DNA of 64,000 nucleotides. Origin: Chloroflexota bacterium. GTDB taxonomy: Bacteria > Chloroflexota > Anaerolineae > Anaerolineales > Anaerolineaceae. The notes under the pieces were generated by a model. The model ran no database searches. It was not told the origin of the DNA and worked only from the letters and a program-made list of their open reading frames with translations. Below are positions 7,578 through 16,420 of the stretch, piece by piece (position 1 is the first letter of the stretch; each line of letters begins with the position of its first letter). Where the stretch lies: contig WOUT01000017.1 of the NCBI GenBank assembly GCA_009773005.1, positions 1 to 64,000 on the forward strand, in the 5' to 3' direction. Both the position numbers and the translations under genes were made by a program.

Positions 7578-8498
7578 ATGTCTGACACACCCTCTCACTC
7601 GAAACGCATTGCTCTAATTCTAACAAACCTGTTTTTTATCGGCGCTCTTGCTTCATGCCGTCAGGCGATTCATCCAACTCAACAACCGGTAGCCCAATCG
7701 ACTCCATCGACCACTGACTCACTCGATATAACCGCATATCCAAAACCAGAATCGACTCAAACGCCGATTCCATGTGTCAAAACAATTGGTTCAATTGTAG
7801 AGCGTGAAATTCCTACTGTCTTGCTCGAAAAATCGATCAACGTGAAGATTTATCTTCCTCCCTGCTATAACAGTAACTTGCAGGCTGATTTTCCAGTTTT
7901 GTACATGCTTCACGGTCAAACCAGCGCCAATGATCAATGGCTGCGTCTTGGTTTGTTTTCTGAAATGGACGAATTATTAATGCAAAAAGCCATCCAGCCT
8001 TTTCTAATTGTGCTGCCTTACGAGTCCAGGTCAAATACTGACTCTGATGTTTCAAAATATGGTGAAGCGCTGGTACAAGATGTCATCCCTTACATCGAGG
8101 ATAATTTCAGAGTGTGCAAAGACCGGTCTTGCCGGGCAATCGGGGGTCTTTCACGGGGCGGAAATTGGGCGGTGCACCTTGGTTTTACTTACCCGAAGCG
8201 TTTTGTTGCCATTGGTGCGCACAGCACGCCGCTTTTTTATGGAGAGATCATTAAAATCACTGAACGTGTAAGTGCAATCTCATCAACCACAGAATTGCCT
8301 GCTATCTATATAGATATGGGCAACAAAGATCCAGACAGACAGGACGTGCTCGCCTTCGTTGCTGCCCTTAAAAAACTAAACATCCCCTACCAATTCACCG
8401 AGTTTCTGGGATATCACCAGGAAGACTATTGGAGCGCTCACGTACAAGATTATCTGTTTTGGTATTCAAACCAACTTATGTCCGCTACGCAAGAATAA
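7578..8498 (+). CDS. secreted esterase lipoprotein, esterase D/Fes-like alpha/beta hydrolase
   Basis: 306 residues. A signal peptide with lipobox LASC (Cys27) indicates a lipoprotein on the outer face of the membrane. The linker to about residue 75 is rich in Ser, Thr and Pro. The hydrolase domain has VLYMLHG (109-113), the nucleophile elbow GGLSRGG (Ser192), a likely acid near YIDMGNKDPD and a C-terminal His around GYHQEDYWSAH. It belongs to the putative esterase family that includes feruloyl and siderophore esterases; the substrate is unknown. The start has only a weak ribosome binding site. Confidence 0.8.
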   Translation: MSDTPSHSKRIALILTNLFFIGALASCRQAIHPTQQPVAQSTPSTTDSLDITAYPKPESTQTPIPCVKTIGSIVEREIPTVLLEKSINVKIYLPPCYNSNLQADFPVLYMLHGQTSANDQWLRLGLFSEMDELLMQKAIQPFLIVLPYESRSNTDSDVSKYGEALVQDVIPYIEDNFRVCKDRSCRAIGGLSRGGNWAVHLGFTYPKRFVAIGAHSTPLFYGEIIKITERVSAISSTTELPAIYIDMGNKDPDRQDVLAFVAALKKLNIPYQFTEFLGYHQEDYWSAHVQDYLFWYSNQLMSATQE

Positions 8499-8643
8499 TT
8501 TCCACCCATTCCAGGCAAACCAGATTGGTTCCACCCAATTCGACGATTGCTATTGCGGTTTTACTCAGGCTGTTGACAAGAAGAGCGAATTCGAATCAAG
8601 CCGCAATACTTTCACTGTGCCGCACGAAACATATTTTCATTCA

Positions 8644-9171
8644 TTAATATAAATCAGGGTTCTTAAATGGTATCAAAGCAAAAATAACTGCCGGGATATA
8701 TAAATTGAGACGGTCAATCGCGTCACCGGTGAGTAACCCGATTGCACCATTGGTTTGTTTGGAATTATTTCTAGAAAAAACCCGGTCATCTGCTTCTCCT
8801 AATTCAACCCCCTGACGGACAAGCTCAGCAACATTTTCAGGAAGAAAAAACTCTCCACTTCGACCAATCCCTCGTTTGCCTTCAGAGAGAATGACTACCC
8901 AGGCAAAGCCGCTCAAATGAGAACCTCTGTCCATTACTCCACCCTCAATCCCGACCCAATAATCTGCCTCTGGGGTTAGCTCCATGGCATGAAGCGCTCT
9001 CGCCTCAGCCCCTTCAAGGGTTTCTTCATCTGTCATTGGTTGGTCTGAAACGGGAGCAGGTATTTTAACAGCCCTGACCTCAAAGGATTTGCGCGGGAAC
9101 ATACGTTTGAATCCGGCTAAAGTGGCTTCTAATTTTACAGGGTTTATTGAAGCAACTGAAATTATATTCAT
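8644..9171 (-). CDS. yjjX: inosine/xanthosine triphosphatase (YjjX-type NTPase)
   Basis: 175 residues, family-typical length. YjjX-like enzymes hydrolyse non-canonical ITP and XTP and so clean the nucleotide pool. Diagnostic segments are the N-terminal SINPVKLEAT, SDQPMTDEETLEGAEARA near 42-59, DYWVGIEGGV near 71 and the C-terminal KQTNGAIGLLTGDAIDR. A GGGAG precedes the ATG. No partner gene is evident; the 145 bp after the esterase hold nothing recognised. Confidence 0.88.
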   Translation of the reverse strand: MNIISVASINPVKLEATLAGFKRMFPRKSFEVRAVKIPAPVSDQPMTDEETLEGAEARALHAMELTPEADYWVGIEGGVMDRGSHLSGFAWVVILSEGKRGIGRSGEFFLPENVAELVRQGVELGEADDRVFSRNNSKQTNGAIGLLTGDAIDRLNLYIPAVIFALIPFKNPDLY

Positions 9172-9270
9172 TTTTCTCCCATCAGAGAACGAGAAATCTT
9201 ATTATCATATTGGTATTTGAATTCTATCCGATTTCTGCTCTTTCAACGGAAAATTCCTTTTGGGTTAAAC

Positions 9271-9305
9271 AAAAAGGGCGGATCATGAACTGCACCCGCC
9301 CTTTT
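9271..9305 (-). terminator. intrinsic terminator after the DUF4332 gene
   Basis: A 10-bp perfect stem (AAAAGGGCGG at 9272-9281 with CCGCCCTTTT at 9296-9305), 14-nt loop and, on the minus strand, a T run at the 3' side. Confidence 0.82.
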
Positions 9306-9325
9306 ACAAAAACTCAAAAAGACTT

Positions 9326-9730
9326 CTAATAGCTAACTTTGCGGGGCAGCTTCTTGGCCTGATCTACCCAATCTGTGACCTGGGCTTCGGTAGGAAGTTT
9401 GCGGACGAGTTTCTTTTTTGTATTAATCTCTACTATCTTTTCACAAAGGTTCTTGGGAACGCGCTTGCTTAGCTCAACGATGGTATCAACACCTGCTTCT
9501 TCTAACAAATCAGAATACTCACTGCCGACACCTTTGATGCGGTAGAGGTCAGATAAATTGACCCATTCCAGGATCAACGCGTCGCCTATACCGGTTTTCT
9601 CCGCCAGTTCTTTGCGACCTTTCGGGGTAGCGCCGGCTTCCAGTAAAGCGTCGGTTGTGGCGATGCCAATACCCTTAAGTTTCTTCTTGTATGCGGGACC
9701 AATTCCTTCAACATCAATAATACTTGGCAT
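9326..9730 (-). CDS. DUF4332 helix-hairpin-helix protein
   Basis: 134 residues. Two helix-hairpin-helix motifs appear: VEGIGPAYKKKLKGIGI near residue 7 and IKGVGSEYSDLLEEAGV near 64, matching the DUF4332 pattern. Such motifs usually bind the DNA backbone without sequence specificity, so a nucleic-acid-binding role is inferred, but no biochemical function is established. A GGAGG precedes the start. Monocistronic, with its own terminator. Confidence 0.8.
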   Translation of the reverse strand: MPSIIDVEGIGPAYKKKLKGIGIATTDALLEAGATPKGRKELAEKTGIGDALILEWVNLSDLYRIKGVGSEYSDLLEEAGVDTIVELSKRVPKNLCEKIVEINTKKKLVRKLPTEAQVTDWVDQAKKLPRKVSY

Positions 9731-9880
9731 AATTATCCTCCTGAGTGGTTTAATGCTATGTGAAAAAAAATATTACAAGATAAGTATAGGACTTTTTATT
9801 TCAGGATGCAACTGTTTATTAGAGTATAGGCAACCATCAGATGACCATTGTGAACTTTAATGAGTCACAGGTCTCTCGTG

Positions 9881-9886
9881 TATAAT
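9881..9886 (+). promoter_or_regulatory. consensus -10 box 7 nt before the gatC start
   Basis: A perfect TATAAT ends 7 bp before the gatC ATG at 9894, with no Shine-Dalgarno between. Normal spacing puts the transcription start on the A of ATG, predicting a leaderless mRNA. No good -35 is seen. Confidence 0.55.
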
Positions 9887-9893
9887 ACTTTGC

Positions 9894-10181
9894 ATGAGTC
9901 TAACCTTGGCTGAAGTGGAACATATCGCGGAACTGGCACGGCTAAAGCTGACAGATGAGGAAAAAGAAAAATATCGTCTCCAGCTTTCTGCTATTCTGGA
10001 TTACGTTTCACGGCTGCAGGAACTGGATACAAACGACATTCCACCTACTTCCAGCGTTCTTCCTGCTCGAAGCGTCTTGCGTCAGGATATTTCCAGGGAA
10101 TCACTGACTGTTGAAGAAATTTTAAAAAATGCCCCTGAGATAACTAAAAACCAGTTTCGGGTACCGCCGGTGCTTGAATGA
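9894..10181 (+). CDS. gatC: Asp-tRNA(Asn)/Glu-tRNA(Gln) amidotransferase subunit C
   Basis: 95 residues, typical GatC size. GatC wraps around GatA and stabilises the GatCAB complex, which amidates misacylated Glu-tRNA(Gln) or Asp-tRNA(Asn). Hallmarks are the N-terminal EVEHIAELARLKLTDEE stretch, the YVSRLQELDT helix and the PTSSVLPARSVLRQD tail. Its stop overlaps the gatA start in an ATGA arrangement. A consensus -10 box lies so close to the ATG that the transcript may be leaderless. Confidence 0.93.
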   Translation: MSLTLAEVEHIAELARLKLTDEEKEKYRLQLSAILDYVSRLQELDTNDIPPTSSVLPARSVLRQDISRESLTVEEILKNAPEITKNQFRVPPVLE

Positions 10182-11659
10182 CGAATGAATTAACCAGTCT
10201 TTCAATTCGACAAATGCAACAGGGCTTGCGCGTGGGGGCTTTTTCCTGCCGGGAGCTGATAGAGGCGCATTTCCAACGAATCCAGAATCTGGAACCACGT
10301 ATCCACGCCTTTATCACTCTTGCTGAAAAGAGTGCATTTAACCAATCCGAGGATGCTGATAAGCGTCTCAAAACTGCCCGAAAGCAAAATTCACAAAGTA
10401 ATTTACCCACCCTGCTTGGGATCCCGATCGCGGTCAAGGATCTGATCACCGTTGCTGGTATGCATTGCACTTGTGGATCCAAGGTATTGGGAGACTGGGT
10501 ACCACCTTTCACTGCCACGGCTGTATTACGCTTGGTTGAAGCTGGCGCAATCGTGATTGGAAAGACCAATACGGATGAGTTTGCGATGGGTTCCTCCACC
10601 GAAACTTCGGCTTTTGGCCCAACTTTTAATCCATGGGATACATCACGGGTCCCCGGGGGTTCATCAGGCGGCAGCGCAGCTGCGGTGGCTGCCCAAATGG
10701 TTGCGGCTGCAATCGGCTCTGACACAGGCGGATCGGTCAGGCAGCCCGCTGCTTTTTGTGGTCTGACTGGCATCAAGCCTACCTATGGCCGGGTTTCGCG
10801 ATATGGACTTGTGGCTTATGGCTCATCGCTGGATTCAATGGGAGTCTTAACTCGCTCTGCAGAAGACGCAGCGCTTCTATTTGAGATAATGGCTGGACTA
10901 GATCCCTTTGACGCAACTTCGTTGGATCAACCGGTCCCCTCAATTACATTCTCGAATAAACCGGATCTAAAAGGCTTACGGGTTGGGATTCCAAAGGAAT
11001 ACTTTATCAACGGTATTCAGCCGGATGTAGAAACCCGCATCCATGCAGCGGTTAACACGCTTCAAGAGATGGGCGCTGATATCGTCAAAATCAGCCTGCC
11101 GCACACGGAATATGCGCTCCCTGTTTATTATTTGATTGCTCCGGCTGAAGCTTCAGCAAATCTCGCCCGCTATGATGGCGTCAGGCTTGGATTGCGCGAA
11201 TCTTCAGGAGGACTATTGGAAATGTATAGCACTACCCGCGGAGAAGGTTTTGGGCCCGAAGTAAAACGAAGGATTATGCTTGGCACTTACGCGCTTTCTT
11301 CAGGTTATTACGATGCTTATTATGGGCAGGCTCAAAAAGTGCGCACCCTGATCAAACGGGATTTCGATGAAGCCTTTAAGGTTGTAGATGTGATCGCTTG
11401 CCCGGTGACCCCCTCCACGGCTTTTAAAATCGGAGAACATACTGATGACCCGCTGGCGATGTATTTAGAGGATGTTTTTACGCTTCCGGCTAACCTGGCT
11501 GGCGTACCCGGGATCGCATTTCCTGTGGGGTACGATTCAAATCATCTTCCGATTGGAATGCAATTGATGGGACAGCCGTTTCAGGAAGGAATGTTATTCC
11601 ATATTGGTCATGCTTATCAGCAGGTGACGAATTATCATCTTCAATTTCCAATCCATTAA
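10178..11659 (+). CDS. gatA: Asp-tRNA(Asn)/Glu-tRNA(Gln) amidotransferase subunit A
   Basis: 493 residues; the glutaminase subunit of GatCAB that releases ammonia from glutamine for transfer in GatB. The amidase-signature Ser-cis-Ser-Lys triad is intact: Lys87 in IAVKD, Ser162 in GGSSGGSA and Ser186 in SDTGGSVRQPA. It overlaps gatC by 4 bp, implying translational coupling. gatB is not in this operon but 4.8 kb downstream on the same strand. Confidence 0.95.
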   Translation: MTNELTSLSIRQMQQGLRVGAFSCRELIEAHFQRIQNLEPRIHAFITLAEKSAFNQSEDADKRLKTARKQNSQSNLPTLLGIPIAVKDLITVAGMHCTCGSKVLGDWVPPFTATAVLRLVEAGAIVIGKTNTDEFAMGSSTETSAFGPTFNPWDTSRVPGGSSGGSAAAVAAQMVAAAIGSDTGGSVRQPAAFCGLTGIKPTYGRVSRYGLVAYGSSLDSMGVLTRSAEDAALLFEIMAGLDPFDATSLDQPVPSITFSNKPDLKGLRVGIPKEYFINGIQPDVETRIHAAVNTLQEMGADIVKISLPHTEYALPVYYLIAPAEASANLARYDGVRLGLRESSGGLLEMYSTTRGEGFGPEVKRRIMLGTYALSSGYYDAYYGQAQKVRTLIKRDFDEAFKVVDVIACPVTPSTAFKIGEHTDDPLAMYLEDVFTLPANLAGVPGIAFPVGYDSNHLPIGMQLMGQPFQEGMLFHIGHAYQQVTNYHLQFPIH

Positions 11660-11755
11660 ATTTTTCCAATTAATTAATATCCACTCAATCCTTAATCAAA
11701 ACATGAAACCCTTATTTAGTTTTTTCGTATATTGAGCAGTAGAAAGGAAAAATCA

Positions 11756-12196
11756 ATGACTAATCAATCTACTCCTGTACGTGTGCCTAATCCTGGCCCT
11801 GGCTGCCTGGTGCGCGGGTTGTATTTCATCTTTGTCGGCTCCTGGTTGGGGCTCATCTGGGTCTTGGCGGCGTGGTTTTTCAACCTGACCATCATCGGGT
11901 TGCCGCTCGGATTGGCGATGATCAACCGCATTCCTCAGATCATGACCCTGCGGCCGGAGCGTGTGCACACGACCGTTGAGGTGTTTAATGGCGCGCCGGT
12001 TGTCAGGCAGACCGCCCTGAAGCAGGCCCCGTTCATATTGCGCGCGCTCTATTTTATTGTGATCGGTTTTTGGTTCAGTCTGGTGTGGATGCTCATGGCG
12101 TGGATATTCACCGGTCTTACACTCGGTCTTGGATTACCTCTTGCCTTTTGGATGTTTGACCGGGTGCCTGCGGTGACCACCCTGGCTCGGATCTAA
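11756..12196 (+). CDS. membrane protein with two YccF-like repeats
   Basis: 146 residues from the ATG at 11756, chosen because AGAAAGGAAAAA lies directly upstream; a TTG eight codons earlier is less likely. Two homologous halves are visible: RGLYFIFVGSWLGLIWVLAA with LTIIGLPLGLAMINRIP, and RALYFIVIGFWFSLVWMLMA with LTLGLGLPLAFWMFDRVP. Each half has two hydrophobic helices and the G-L/I-P-L/F-G turn typical of YccF-domain inner-membrane proteins. Function unknown. A terminator follows. Confidence 0.75.
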   Translation: MTNQSTPVRVPNPGPGCLVRGLYFIFVGSWLGLIWVLAAWFFNLTIIGLPLGLAMINRIPQIMTLRPERVHTTVEVFNGAPVVRQTALKQAPFILRALYFIVIGFWFSLVWMLMAWIFTGLTLGLGLPLAFWMFDRVPAVTTLARI

Positions 12197-12219
12197 TCGA
12201 GAATTGGTTTCACTATTCC

Positions 12220-12256
12220 AAGAACCCTTTCTTTGATTATGAAAGGGTTCTTATTT
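12220..12256 (+). terminator. intrinsic terminator after the YccF-like gene
   Basis: Perfect 12-bp stem (AAGAACCCTTTC with GAAAGGGTTCTT), 9-nt loop, then ATTTTG. Confidence 0.85.
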
Positions 12257-12386
12257 TGATAAGGCACAACTACTCTCCGGAATCAAGTAAAACCTCTATC
12301 ACCAAACTGCCTGGGCGGTGTAAAATGAAGGTTAAATTGGAAGCGAAAACCGTCGAATAATCGACACATGAAATGGATGATATAAA

Positions 12387-13400
12387 ATGAGCGCTACTTA
12401 TAAAATAATCATCCCAATGGCAGGATTAGGCTCGCGCATGCGTCCGCAGACCTGGAACCGTCCCAAGCCGCTGCTCTATTTGGCGGGCAAAACCGTGCTT
12501 GATCATGCGCTTGACCAGTTTACTACCTTGCCTGATCTTGAAAAAGCTGAGTATGTTTTCATTGTTAGTCCAAATCAGGGTGAAATGATCCAGGAGCACA
12601 TGCAAGCGGTTCATCCTGATAAAGTTGTGCACTTCGTAGTTCAGGAACACATGCAGGGGCAGTCACATGCGATCTCTCTTGCCCGTGAGTTCTTAAAGGG
12701 CACGGTTCTGGTGGCTTTCTCCGATACGCTTATTGAAACAGATTTATCATTTCTCTCCACCGAACAGGCGGATGGAGTGGCTTGGGTTAAACCAATGGAA
12801 GACCCCCGTCGTTTTGGCGTCATCGAGACTAGCCTTGAAGGTCGGGCAACTCGTTTGATCGAAAAACCCCAAGACATTAAGAATAATTTAGTTTTGGTTG
12901 GGTTTTATTATTTTCAAGAGGGCGCCCTGCTCTTGAATGCCATTGAGGAACAAATCATAAGGGGAACAAGCCTTAAGGGTGAATACTTCCTTGCTGACGC
13001 GATCAATATTCTTCTGGAACAAGGGAAGCACTTCAACGTAAAACAAACAGAGGTGTGGCTGGATGCCGGAATCCCTGAATCTTTACTTGAAACAAACCGT
13101 TACTTGCTGGATCACGGCCGCTGTAATTGTGAACCAGTAGACTCACAAGACGGGGTCACGATCATCTCGCCGGTATCGATCCCAAAGGGAGTTGTTTTGA
13201 AATCCGCGGTGATAGGCCCGCATGTTACACTGGGTGAAGGCTGTATTTTGGAGAATGTGGTCATCAGAAATTCAATCATTGAGGCAGGCACCCACATCAA
13301 GGATATGGTGGTCGAAGGTTCGCTCATTGGACGCAATGTAATTCTTGAGGGCAAGCCAGAGCGCCTTAATATCGGCGATGATTCCTGGGTTACGCGCTAA
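12387..13400 (+). CDS. sugar-phosphate nucleotidyltransferase with beta-helix domain
   Basis: 337 residues. The N-terminal Rossmann-like domain begins IIIPMAGLGSRMRPQTWNRP, the GxGxRxxPxT-KP nucleotide-binding signature. FSDTLIETD near 115 fits the metal-binding region, and there is VKPMEDPRRFGVIE near 131. Residues from about 250 show hexapeptide left-handed beta-helix periodicity. It resembles RmlA-long or GlmU-like uridylyl/thymidylyltransferases, but the sugar cannot be told. No Shine-Dalgarno is present; TATAAA abuts the ATG. The aminotransferase starts 37 bp after, probably in one transcript. Confidence 0.8.
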   Translation: MSATYKIIIPMAGLGSRMRPQTWNRPKPLLYLAGKTVLDHALDQFTTLPDLEKAEYVFIVSPNQGEMIQEHMQAVHPDKVVHFVVQEHMQGQSHAISLAREFLKGTVLVAFSDTLIETDLSFLSTEQADGVAWVKPMEDPRRFGVIETSLEGRATRLIEKPQDIKNNLVLVGFYYFQEGALLLNAIEEQIIRGTSLKGEYFLADAINILLEQGKHFNVKQTEVWLDAGIPESLLETNRYLLDHGRCNCEPVDSQDGVTIISPVSIPKGVVLKSAVIGPHVTLGEGCILENVVIRNSIIEAGTHIKDMVVEGSLIGRNVILEGKPERLNIGDDSWVTR

Positions 13401-13437
13401 GGCGTTAACCCATAAAACTTATTAACAAGGAGCTTTC

Positions 13438-14598
13438 ATGCCCAATCAATATCTTTCCCGACGAGTCGCTGGTTTAAAACCTTCTGGCATCCGCAAGTTT
13501 TTTGATATTGCAGCAACCATGAAGGACGTGATCTCGTTAGGTATTGGTGAACCTGATTTCACCACTCCGGAGCCGATTCTTCAAGCGGGCATCCGCTCTT
13601 TGCAGCGCGGCGAAACGCACTATACCTCTAATTATGGAATTATTGAACTTCGCCGGGCGCTCGCATTTCATCTTGAAAAACATTATGGAGTACGTTATAA
13701 CCCCGATAATGAAATCATCATAACGGTTGGCGGTTCTGAAGCTCTGAATCTGGCTGCAATCGCCTTACTCAACCCGGGGGACGAGGTGTTGATCCCCTCG
13801 CCTTGTTTTGTCTCTTATCAAGCAGGAGTGATCCTGGCCGGAGGGGTTGCAGTTGAAGCGCCTTGCCGCATGGAAAACAATTTTGATATTGACCCGGATC
13901 AACTGCGCGCTGCAATCACTCCGCGTACCAAAGCCATATTAATCGGTTTCCCGAACAATCCCACTGGCGCTGTTGCCAGCCGCGAGAATTTGCTGGAAGT
14001 TGCGAAAATGGCAGAGGAACACGACCTGATCGTTATTTCTGACGAAATCTATGACCGCCTGGTTTACGGTGTGAAACATGTTTGTTTCCCCGCTATCCCC
14101 GGAGCACATGACCGCACCTTGCTTTTGGGAGGTTTCTCGAAAGATTATGCCATGACCGGTTGGCGCATCGGTTACGCCGCTGGACCGGAACACCTGATCA
14201 AGGGATTGTTGCGCGTTCACCAATATATGGTCATGTCCGCCCCTACCATGTCTCAAGCTGCTGCTCTCGAAGCGCTTCTCAAAGGTGAACCTCATGTTCA
14301 GCAAATGGTGGCTGAGTATGACCGCCGCCGCAACCTCATCGTCAGCGGATTGAATCAGATTGGTCTGCCTACTTTTGAGCCGCGGGGCGCATTCTATGCT
14401 TTCCCAAAAGTGGACGTCACTGGATTGGATGACGAAACATTTTGCAACCGGTTGTTAGAGGAAGAGCATGTTGCCATTGTGCCAGGAAATTCATTTGGGT
14501 TGGGCGGCGAAGGATTTGCGCGCTGTTCCTACGCCACTGGTTACGACCAACTCGAAGAAGCGCTGGAGCGCATTGAAAGGTTTGTTGGCAAGATTTAG
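13438..14598 (+). CDS. class I/II pyridoxal-phosphate aminotransferase (aspartate/aromatic type)
   Basis: 386 residues in fold type I. The N-terminal ISLGIGEPDFTTPEPI, GGSEALNLAAIALLNPGDEVL, NPTGAV, the DEIYDRLVYG segment and the PLP Lys235 in GGFSKDYAMTGWRIGY are all present, as is the C-terminal Arg in FARCSYATGY that binds the substrate carboxylate. This is the AspC/PatA-like subgroup; the amino acid preference is not readable. AAGGAG precedes the ATG. Co-location with the nucleotidyltransferase may be only operonic convenience. Confidence 0.88.
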   Translation: MPNQYLSRRVAGLKPSGIRKFFDIAATMKDVISLGIGEPDFTTPEPILQAGIRSLQRGETHYTSNYGIIELRRALAFHLEKHYGVRYNPDNEIIITVGGSEALNLAAIALLNPGDEVLIPSPCFVSYQAGVILAGGVAVEAPCRMENNFDIDPDQLRAAITPRTKAILIGFPNNPTGAVASRENLLEVAKMAEEHDLIVISDEIYDRLVYGVKHVCFPAIPGAHDRTLLLGGFSKDYAMTGWRIGYAAGPEHLIKGLLRVHQYMVMSAPTMSQAAALEALLKGEPHVQQMVAEYDRRRNLIVSGLNQIGLPTFEPRGAFYAFPKVDVTGLDDETFCNRLLEEEHVAIVPGNSFGLGGEGFARCSYATGYDQLEEALERIERFVGKI

Positions 14599-14698
14599 GA
14601 AAAGTATTGTGTCTGGATTCTTAAAATCTATCGTAACTTTTTCCTAAAAAAGGAACTTTGTGCATACCGCCTTCGTCCATAATCTAAATGGAGGCACT

Positions 14699-15331
14699 AT
14701 GCAAAAAACTTTACTCCTATTCCTTTTAATGTTTATCTTTGTGGTTACTGCTTGCACACCTATACTAATTGATAACCCTACAACCCTCCCAATTACTGAG
14801 ACAGCAACGGACATTGTTGTGCCCGCAGACGTGGAAGCTTTTGAAGATTGGAAACCCTACCAGAATAGTTTGTTCGGGTTGGGCTTCCAATATCCGTCTG
14901 GTTGGTTAGGTCCTGATGAATATATTTCGGACCAAGACCTTCGTGTTGAGGTTGGTTCCGATGTTGTATATCCATACGGGACTGGTCTCGAATCAAGAGT
15001 CTATGAACTAAAGAATTCGTACTATGTCACCATCCAATATTCAAAGAACAGCCAAAACGATTATTGGAAAGATACCTACCAATCATTACTCAAATTGAAA
15101 GATGGCGAGTCGCTCTCGGGTGCAAGAAGTCTGGTTATCAAAATAAGACAATTGAATCGTGGAAGTTTTGAAGGGATTGAATATATCTCCACGCTTTCAG
15201 AAACTGCTCAAACAGAGCATGTTTATTCGAGGCAAGTCATCTTGTTCGACAGCCAGTCGAACATAGTTACCATCATGGGTACACCAAACAATGTTGACCT
15301 CAACAATGCAACAGATTGGCGTGCGGCTTAA
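14699..15331 (+). CDS. lipoprotein, apparently truncated by an in-frame stop
   Basis: 210 residues from the ATG at 14699, which has GGAGG upstream (an earlier GTG at 14660 lacks one). Lipobox VVTAC marks a lipoprotein. The body (YQNSLFGLGFQYPSGW and later YVTIQYSKN) resembles PsbP-like or DUF-type secreted domains, which normally end in a helix such as F-KIVDSI. Here a TAA at 15329-15331 stops translation, yet the same frame continues with KLVDESNLEVFHKIVDSITIE and a second TAA at 15395-15397. A single-base nonsense change, sequencing error or recent pseudogenisation would explain it. Confidence 0.7.
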   Translation: MQKTLLLFLLMFIFVVTACTPILIDNPTTLPITETATDIVVPADVEAFEDWKPYQNSLFGLGFQYPSGWLGPDEYISDQDLRVEVGSDVVYPYGTGLESRVYELKNSYYVTIQYSKNSQNDYWKDTYQSLLKLKDGESLSGARSLVIKIRQLNRGSFEGIEYISTLSETAQTEHVYSRQVILFDSQSNIVTIMGTPNNVDLNNATDWRAA

Positions 15332-15510
15332 AAATTAGTAGACGAATCTAACCTGGAAGTTTTTCACAAAATCGTGGATTCGATAACAATTGAGTAATTG
15401 ATGTTTATATTCATTTTCTAAAGTTGATTAACCAGCAAAAACGCAAAACACACACACATGATAATTTAACAAAAAACCAAAAAAGGTCGGACACAAGCCA
15501 GAGTGATTTA

Positions 15511-16275
15511 TTAATGGTTTTTCTCGTAGATGATCCGTAACCCCAGCAGCGTCAGTTCTGGTTCGACAGCATCAATGCAATTAACTTCTTTCGCAATCAG
15601 GTTTGCCAAACCGCCGGTGGCCACCACTCGGGCATTCCCGCCCAGTTCTTTTTTAATTCGAGTCACCATGCCTTCCACAAGACCGGCAAAACCGTAGATC
15701 AAGCCGGATTGCAAGGCAAGGATGGTGTTTTTACCTATGACACGGTCTGGTTTATGCAGATCGACTGCAGGCAACATGGCGCCAGCCTTAAAAAGGCTTT
15801 CAGCGCCAGTTCCTATCCCTGGGGAGATTGCCACGCCCTCCAAATCACCGTTTGACGAAACGGCTGAAAATGTTGTAGCAGTTCCGAAACCGATCACGAT
15901 CACCGGTGCACCGTAAAGTGAAACTGCACCGACTGCGTTGGCGATCAAATCCGGTCCTACTTCAGCAGGATTATCCGCGTTGATGTGGATAACAGGCTTC
16001 TTGACTCTACCGACGATCACTGCTTCCAAATTGAGGTGGCGTTTTACCAGGTCGCGGAAAGCGATCGTCAAATCCGGCACGACGGATGAAATGGCGCAGC
16101 CGTCAATCTCTTCTTTTTGAATGCTTTCGCTGGCAAATAGTGAGAGCAAGAGCACGGCGTACTCATCTGATAATTTACTTGCATCGGTGAATATCCGCCA
16201 ATGGGTCACAAGGCTTTCACCGCTATAGAGTCCGAGTTTTATGTTTGTATTACCAATATCAACACAAAGAAGCAC
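15511..16275 (-). CDS. coaX: type III pantothenate kinase
   Basis: 254 residues. CoaX phosphorylates pantothenate, the first step of coenzyme A synthesis, in an ASKHA fold. Visible are DIGNTNIKLGLY at the N terminus, EVGPDLIANAVGA around the catalytic Asp and GTATTF. Two usual positions differ: the commonly acidic residue before FGTATT is Gly (VIGFGTATTFSAV), and the Arg after the catalytic Asp is Leu. A GTG start with GGAGAG upstream is used. A TGCTATAAT extended -10 box lies 40 bp upstream. Confidence 0.85.
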   Translation of the reverse strand: MLLCVDIGNTNIKLGLYSGESLVTHWRIFTDASKLSDEYAVLLLSLFASESIQKEEIDGCAISSVVPDLTIAFRDLVKRHLNLEAVIVGRVKKPVIHINADNPAEVGPDLIANAVGAVSLYGAPVIVIGFGTATTFSAVSSNGDLEGVAISPGIGTGAESLFKAGAMLPAVDLHKPDRVIGKNTILALQSGLIYGFAGLVEGMVTRIKKELGGNARVVATGGLANLIAKEVNCIDAVEPELTLLGLRIIYEKNH

Positions 16276-16314
16276 GATTCACTCTCCAATTTTTCAGATG
16301 GGTCCAATAAATAG

Positions 16315-16323
16315 ATTATAGCA
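16315..16323 (-). promoter_or_regulatory. extended -10 promoter of coaX
   Basis: On the minus strand TGC followed by TATAAT, a perfect extended -10 element, 40 bp before the coaX start. No convincing -35. Confidence 0.55.
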
Positions 16324-16420
16324 GGAAGAGCGCTAATAATTTTGTATTACGCAGAGCGCTCCTTCTAATTCCTGATCCCTAATTACTCCTTTCTAATTAC
16401 TGATTCACTCGTTCTGTCCA

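Noticed and set aside
7413-7598. 61-codon minus-strand ORF across tRNA-Pro
   Set aside because: It is the translated tRNA gene and the repeat next to it; no ribosome binding site and no protein features.
12352-12365. GTCGAATAATCGAC dyad before the nucleotidyltransferase gene
   Set aside because: Only 5-bp arms and no recognisable promoter around it; could easily be chance.
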